From Pedobacter insulae (GTDB lineage Bacteria; Bacteroidota; Bacteroidia; Sphingobacteriales; Sphingobacteriaceae): 64,000 nt of DNA. Below are positions 61,405 through 64,000 of this stretch, piece after piece. Numbering within the stretch: the first letter of the stretch is position 1; each line of letters opens with the position of its first letter. A program made the translations under genes and the position numbers. Location of the stretch: positions 62,001-126,000 of the forward strand of contig NZ_FOPP01000004.1 in the NCBI RefSeq assembly GCF_900113525.1, written 5' to 3'. The notes under the pieces were generated by a model. That model was not told the DNA's origin. It saw nothing but the letters and a program-made list of their open reading frames with translations, and did no database searches.

Positions 61405-63615
61405 TCATATTCTTGTAGAGATTATCTCCCTCAACTCGTTATTTGCACGAACCTTAACTTTTTGTGATACTACGGAACTGATTTTATAGGAAATTACTTT
61501 GCCGTTTTGCCAGGTGCAACTAACTGTGAAACCGCCGCGTGCTTTTAAGCCAGTGAACGATCCCCTTATTCCCCACGCTTTTGGAATTGCGGGTAATAAA
61601 TGAATTTCACCAGCATGGCTCTGCATCAGCATTTCGGGAACAGCACCTATAATTCCCAAGTTACCATCTATTTGGAAGGGAGGATGGGTAGTTAAAAGAT
61701 TAGGGGAAGTATTATAGGTGAGTAATCCGCGAATCATTATCGCTGCTTTTTCTCCTTCACCCAATCGAGCCCACAAAGCACCGCGCCACGGCCACGACCA
61801 AGAACGGCGACTATCGCCTACCGTTGATGCAACAGTGAAGGGTTTATCCCTGTTTACGCCATAATTCCCGCTTCGGCTGCGCAATGAGATAATAGCAGCG
61901 TGGGCCAATGCGGGGGTTTGGCTAAGGGTGATCTGCCTGCCGGGATAAACACCAAATAAATGAGAAGTATGCCTGTGTTGATCATCTGGCCTATCTCGAT
62001 CGGTTTGCCACTCTTGTAGCTGACCCCAACTTCCAATTTTATTAGGCGCTAAATGCTGTTGCATGTTGGCTACTGTTGCTTGATAATCGACATCAATTCC
62101 TAAGACTTTCGCTGCATCCAGGTAGTTTTGAAATAAATCCCATACCAATTGCTGGTCGTGCATTACCCCGTCTTCTCTTGGTCCATGCTCGGGCGACCAG
62201 CCCATAGGGACCACCAAGGTCCCGCCGGAAGTTTGCTTTAAACGATCTTCCCAATACTGACAAATTTCTTTCAAAATAGGATATGCTGTTTTTGCTAAGT
62301 AAGCTTTATCCATAGTAAAGGCCCAATGCTCAAATACATGCTGAGCATACCATGCACTCGCGGGGATATTCCATTCCCAACCATGCCCGCCGAATATACT
62401 TTGACTGGTTCTGGCAGTCCAGCCCCGGGTTCTTTCCCCAAAGGCTTTTCGGGTAGCCATGCGACTTGGTTCTTCAGCAGCAACTATAAAATCTATTAAT
62501 GGTACATGGCATTCGGTTAGACCTGTAGTTTCCGCACCCCAATAGTTCATCTGGATGTTAATGTTGCTATGATAATCGCTCGCCCAAGCTGGGGTATTGC
62601 TGTCGTTCCATAGTCCTTGAAGGTTAGCCGGTAATCCGCCTTTACGTGAAGAGCTTACCAGTAAATAACGCCCATACTGAAATAACGTTTCTTCCAAATC
62701 GGGATCTGCAGCACCGGCAATGTATTTTTTTAATCGTATATCGGTAGCTAGTGCCAATATACTGTCGGCACTCGTGCCAATGTTGATGGTTGCAGCTTTA
62801 GTAAGTCTAGTAATATCAGCAATATGACGCTTTATCAATTTTTGATAGCTTAATTTTTGCGCTGCTGTCTGTTCTTGTTGGATAAGGGGCATTGGATCTG
62901 CACCACGCCAATTTAACACATAGTCTGGCTTGTAATTAGTACGGGCATTTACGTAAATCGTTAAGGTATTGCAATTCTCAAATACTAAACTATTCCCTTC
63001 TGTGCGAACTGTGCCGCCCCTCTGTAACAAGCGCAGGCTTGCAGCATATTTTAATTGATTGGGTAGGATGCCAGCAAAACTCAGTTCATTATTTTGAGCA
63101 GTGCTGATGGCGCCCTGTGCCGATGCTAAAGAGATTTTTCCAGAAAAGGCTGCCTTTTTATTAGCCGTGTATTTAAAAACAAGTACTTGGTCTGGGTGGC
63201 TAGCAAAAGCATCTCGTTTTACAGTAATTCCATTAGCAGTAAAGGTAGTGTTATGGATTCCGGTTGTGATGGCTAAAGAACGACTGTAGGAATTAACTTG
63301 GCCAATTTTATCAAAGTTGATGGTAATATCTCCAAAATTGCGATACGAGCCGAAACCGTGATCTCCGGTGGTGTATGCGCCATCCCAATTATTATCGCCC
63401 GACCAAAGACTCTGTTCATTAAATTGAATATGTTCGGTATTGATATCACCAAATAGCATGGCCCCTAATCTACCATTTCCTATCGGCAGCGCTTCGGTTT
63501 CCCACTTTTTCGCGGGTTGATTGTACCATAGCTTGGGCTTGGTTCCGTCATTGGCGTTAACCGCTAAAGCGGACATAAGCAATACCGTAGCATAAAAGAA
63601 ATTGACTGATTTCAT
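61405..63615 (-). CDS. GH95 alpha-L-fucosidase-type glycoside hydrolase
   Basis: 736 residues from the ATG at 63615, which begins a signal peptide (MKSVNFFYATVLLMSALAV); the frame is open upstream to 63714 but the extra 33 residues are not signal-like. GH95 hallmarks are present: KKWETEALPIGNGRLGAMLFG, HIQFNEQSLWSG, NINIQMNYWGAETTGLTECH with catalytic-region Asn residues, GWSPEHGPREDG, and FQIDGNLGIIGAVPEMLMQS with a conserved Asp. GH95 enzymes remove alpha-1,2-linked L-fucose, and some act on L-galactose. Fucose caps many mucin glycans, so it may complement the sialoglycan locus, although it is 32 kb away. It converges with the STN-repeat gene. Confidence 0.92.
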   Translation of the reverse strand: MKSVNFFYATVLLMSALAVNANDGTKPKLWYNQPAKKWETEALPIGNGRLGAMLFGDINTEHIQFNEQSLWSGDNNWDGAYTTGDHGFGSYRNFGDITINFDKIGQVNSYSRSLAITTGIHNTTFTANGITVKRDAFASHPDQVLVFKYTANKKAAFSGKISLASAQGAISTAQNNELSFAGILPNQLKYAASLRLLQRGGTVRTEGNSLVFENCNTLTIYVNARTNYKPDYVLNWRGADPMPLIQQEQTAAQKLSYQKLIKRHIADITRLTKAATINIGTSADSILALATDIRLKKYIAGAADPDLEETLFQYGRYLLVSSSRKGGLPANLQGLWNDSNTPAWASDYHSNINIQMNYWGAETTGLTECHVPLIDFIVAAEEPSRMATRKAFGERTRGWTARTSQSIFGGHGWEWNIPASAWYAQHVFEHWAFTMDKAYLAKTAYPILKEICQYWEDRLKQTSGGTLVVPMGWSPEHGPREDGVMHDQQLVWDLFQNYLDAAKVLGIDVDYQATVANMQQHLAPNKIGSWGQLQEWQTDRDRPDDQHRHTSHLFGVYPGRQITLSQTPALAHAAIISLRSRSGNYGVNRDKPFTVASTVGDSRRSWSWPWRGALWARLGEGEKAAIMIRGLLTYNTSPNLLTTHPPFQIDGNLGIIGAVPEMLMQSHAGEIHLLPAIPKAWGIRGSFTGLKARGGFTVSCTWQNGKVISYKISSVVSQKVKVRANNELREIISTRI

Positions 63616-63760
63616 TTGCGTTTTAATTGGTTCATTGGGGTTTAAGTTGGGAAAGATAAATAATTTTGTGCAGGCACGGAAGCGGATGCTTATATGAGCG
63701 GTATTTTTGCACATTTAGCTTAATTAAAATAAACTGGCAAATTTTATTAACTTTGTACTA

Positions 63761-64000
63761 ATGCTATCAAAAAAGACAAAATACGCCATTAAAGCACTCG
63801 TAATGCTTGGTAAAAATATGGATCAGCCGCCTATGCAAATAGCCCGCATAGCTGAAGATGAACGTATTCCTAAGAAATTTCTTGAGCAGATTTTATTGGA
63901 CCTTCGTAACGCTGGCTACTTATATAGCAAAAAAGGAGCAGGAGGGGGCTATAGCCTTAACAAAGACCCCAAGGATATTTTTTTAGTTGATATCCTTCGT
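63761..64000 (+). CDS. Rrf2-family transcriptional regulator, N-terminal part (cut by window edge)
   Basis: 80 residues of an open frame running off the end. MLSKKTKYAIKALVMLGKN is the standard Rrf2 start. MQIARIAEDERIPKKFLEQILLDLRNAGYLYSKKGAGGGYSLNKDP is the winged HTH with its Gly-rich wing. The effector domain, including any iron-sulfur Cys ligands, lies outside the window, so it cannot be assigned to the IscR, NsrR or CymR type. A -7-like TAACTTTG (63748-63755) ends 5 bp before the ATG. It is divergent from the GH95 gene, with 145 bp between the starts. Confidence 0.9.
   Translation, partial: MLSKKTKYAIKALVMLGKNMDQPPMQIARIAEDERIPKKFLEQILLDLRNAGYLYSKKGAGGGYSLNKDPKDIFLVDILR

Noticed and set aside
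63616-63714. N-terminal extension of the GH95 enzyme
   Set aside because: The ATG at 63615 begins a good signal peptide; the upstream residues are not signal-like.
1-64000. Search for tRNA/rRNA genes, insertion sequences, prophage or integrase genes
   Set aside because: None was recognised; all long gaps are under 300 bp and are accounted for by promoters, hairpins or repeats.

Overview
The window looks like a chromosomal segment of a Bacteroidota bacterium of the Sphingobacteriaceae, probably Pedobacter or a close relative. The reasons are the AT-rich coding sequence, a SusC/SusD pair, a FecI/FecR sigma/anti-sigma pair with an STN-domain partner, GH20/GH95/sulfatase/M61/S9/M28 enzymes with secretion signals, starts without Shine-Dalgarno sequences, and several TAnnTTTG-type -7 promoter boxes. 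The genus is an inference. No rRNA, tRNA, CRISPR array, transposase or phage gene was seen, and no intergenic gap exceeds 300 bp.

Layout. 0-3.5 kb: the end of a PIF1/RecD-like helicase gene, a DUF72 protein, and a PAS histidine kinase co-transcribed with an RsbQ-like alpha/beta hydrolase. 3.6-9.1 kb: a D-threonine-aldolase-type PLP enzyme, a Tat-signal Gfo/Idh/MocA oxidoreductase and two S1 sulfatases. 9.1-29.8 kb: the core of the window, a sialoglycan (mucin-type) utilisation locus. A FadR/GntR regulator is divergent from a long unidirectional run: SusC, SusD, a strong hairpin, sialic acid lyase, sialic acid mutarotase, MFS transporter, sialidase, two-domain sialate O-acetylesterase, AGE-type epimerase, a GH20-GH16 fusion enzyme, a second GH20 and a serine hydrolase. 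The gene content gives a coherent route: desulfation and de-O-acetylation, sialic acid release, GlcNAc/GalNAc trimming and perhaps endo-cleavage outside the cell or in the periplasm, TonB-dependent uptake, MFS import, then NanA and NanE converting Neu5Ac through ManNAc to GlcNAc. A 12-base motif shared by the regulator promoter and the susC promoter points to autoregulation and control of the locus.

29.9-42.9 kb: housekeeping and accessory genes: M61 peptidase, CoiA-like protein, SnoaL/DUF4440-like secreted protein, Bcr/CflA MFS pump, ClC transporter divergent from a Crp/Fnr regulator (each preceded by the same palindrome), DUF4180, M28 peptidase, S9 dipeptidyl peptidase and an alpha/beta hydrolase. 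43.1-49.1 kb: a complete L-rhamnose catabolic operon (symporter, bifunctional aldolase/dehydrogenase, isomerase, kinase). 49.3-54.4 kb: citrulline/arginine deiminase-type hydrolases, ArgS and a TSUP permease. 54.6-61.4 kb: two related proteins with GxQFAGFxNIx repeats flank a head-GIN lipoprotein, a sterol-desaturase/DUF4833 fusion and an ECF sigma/FecR pair. The second repeat protein carries STN and carboxypeptidase-regulatory domains but no TonB plug, so it may be an unusual surface-signalling receptor. 61.4-64 kb: a GH95 fucosidase and the start of an Rrf2 regulator. Four copies of a palindromic intergenic repeat lie between 39 and 58 kb; none was noticed in the sialic acid locus.

All calls rest on reading the sequence and recognising motifs; no database search was run.
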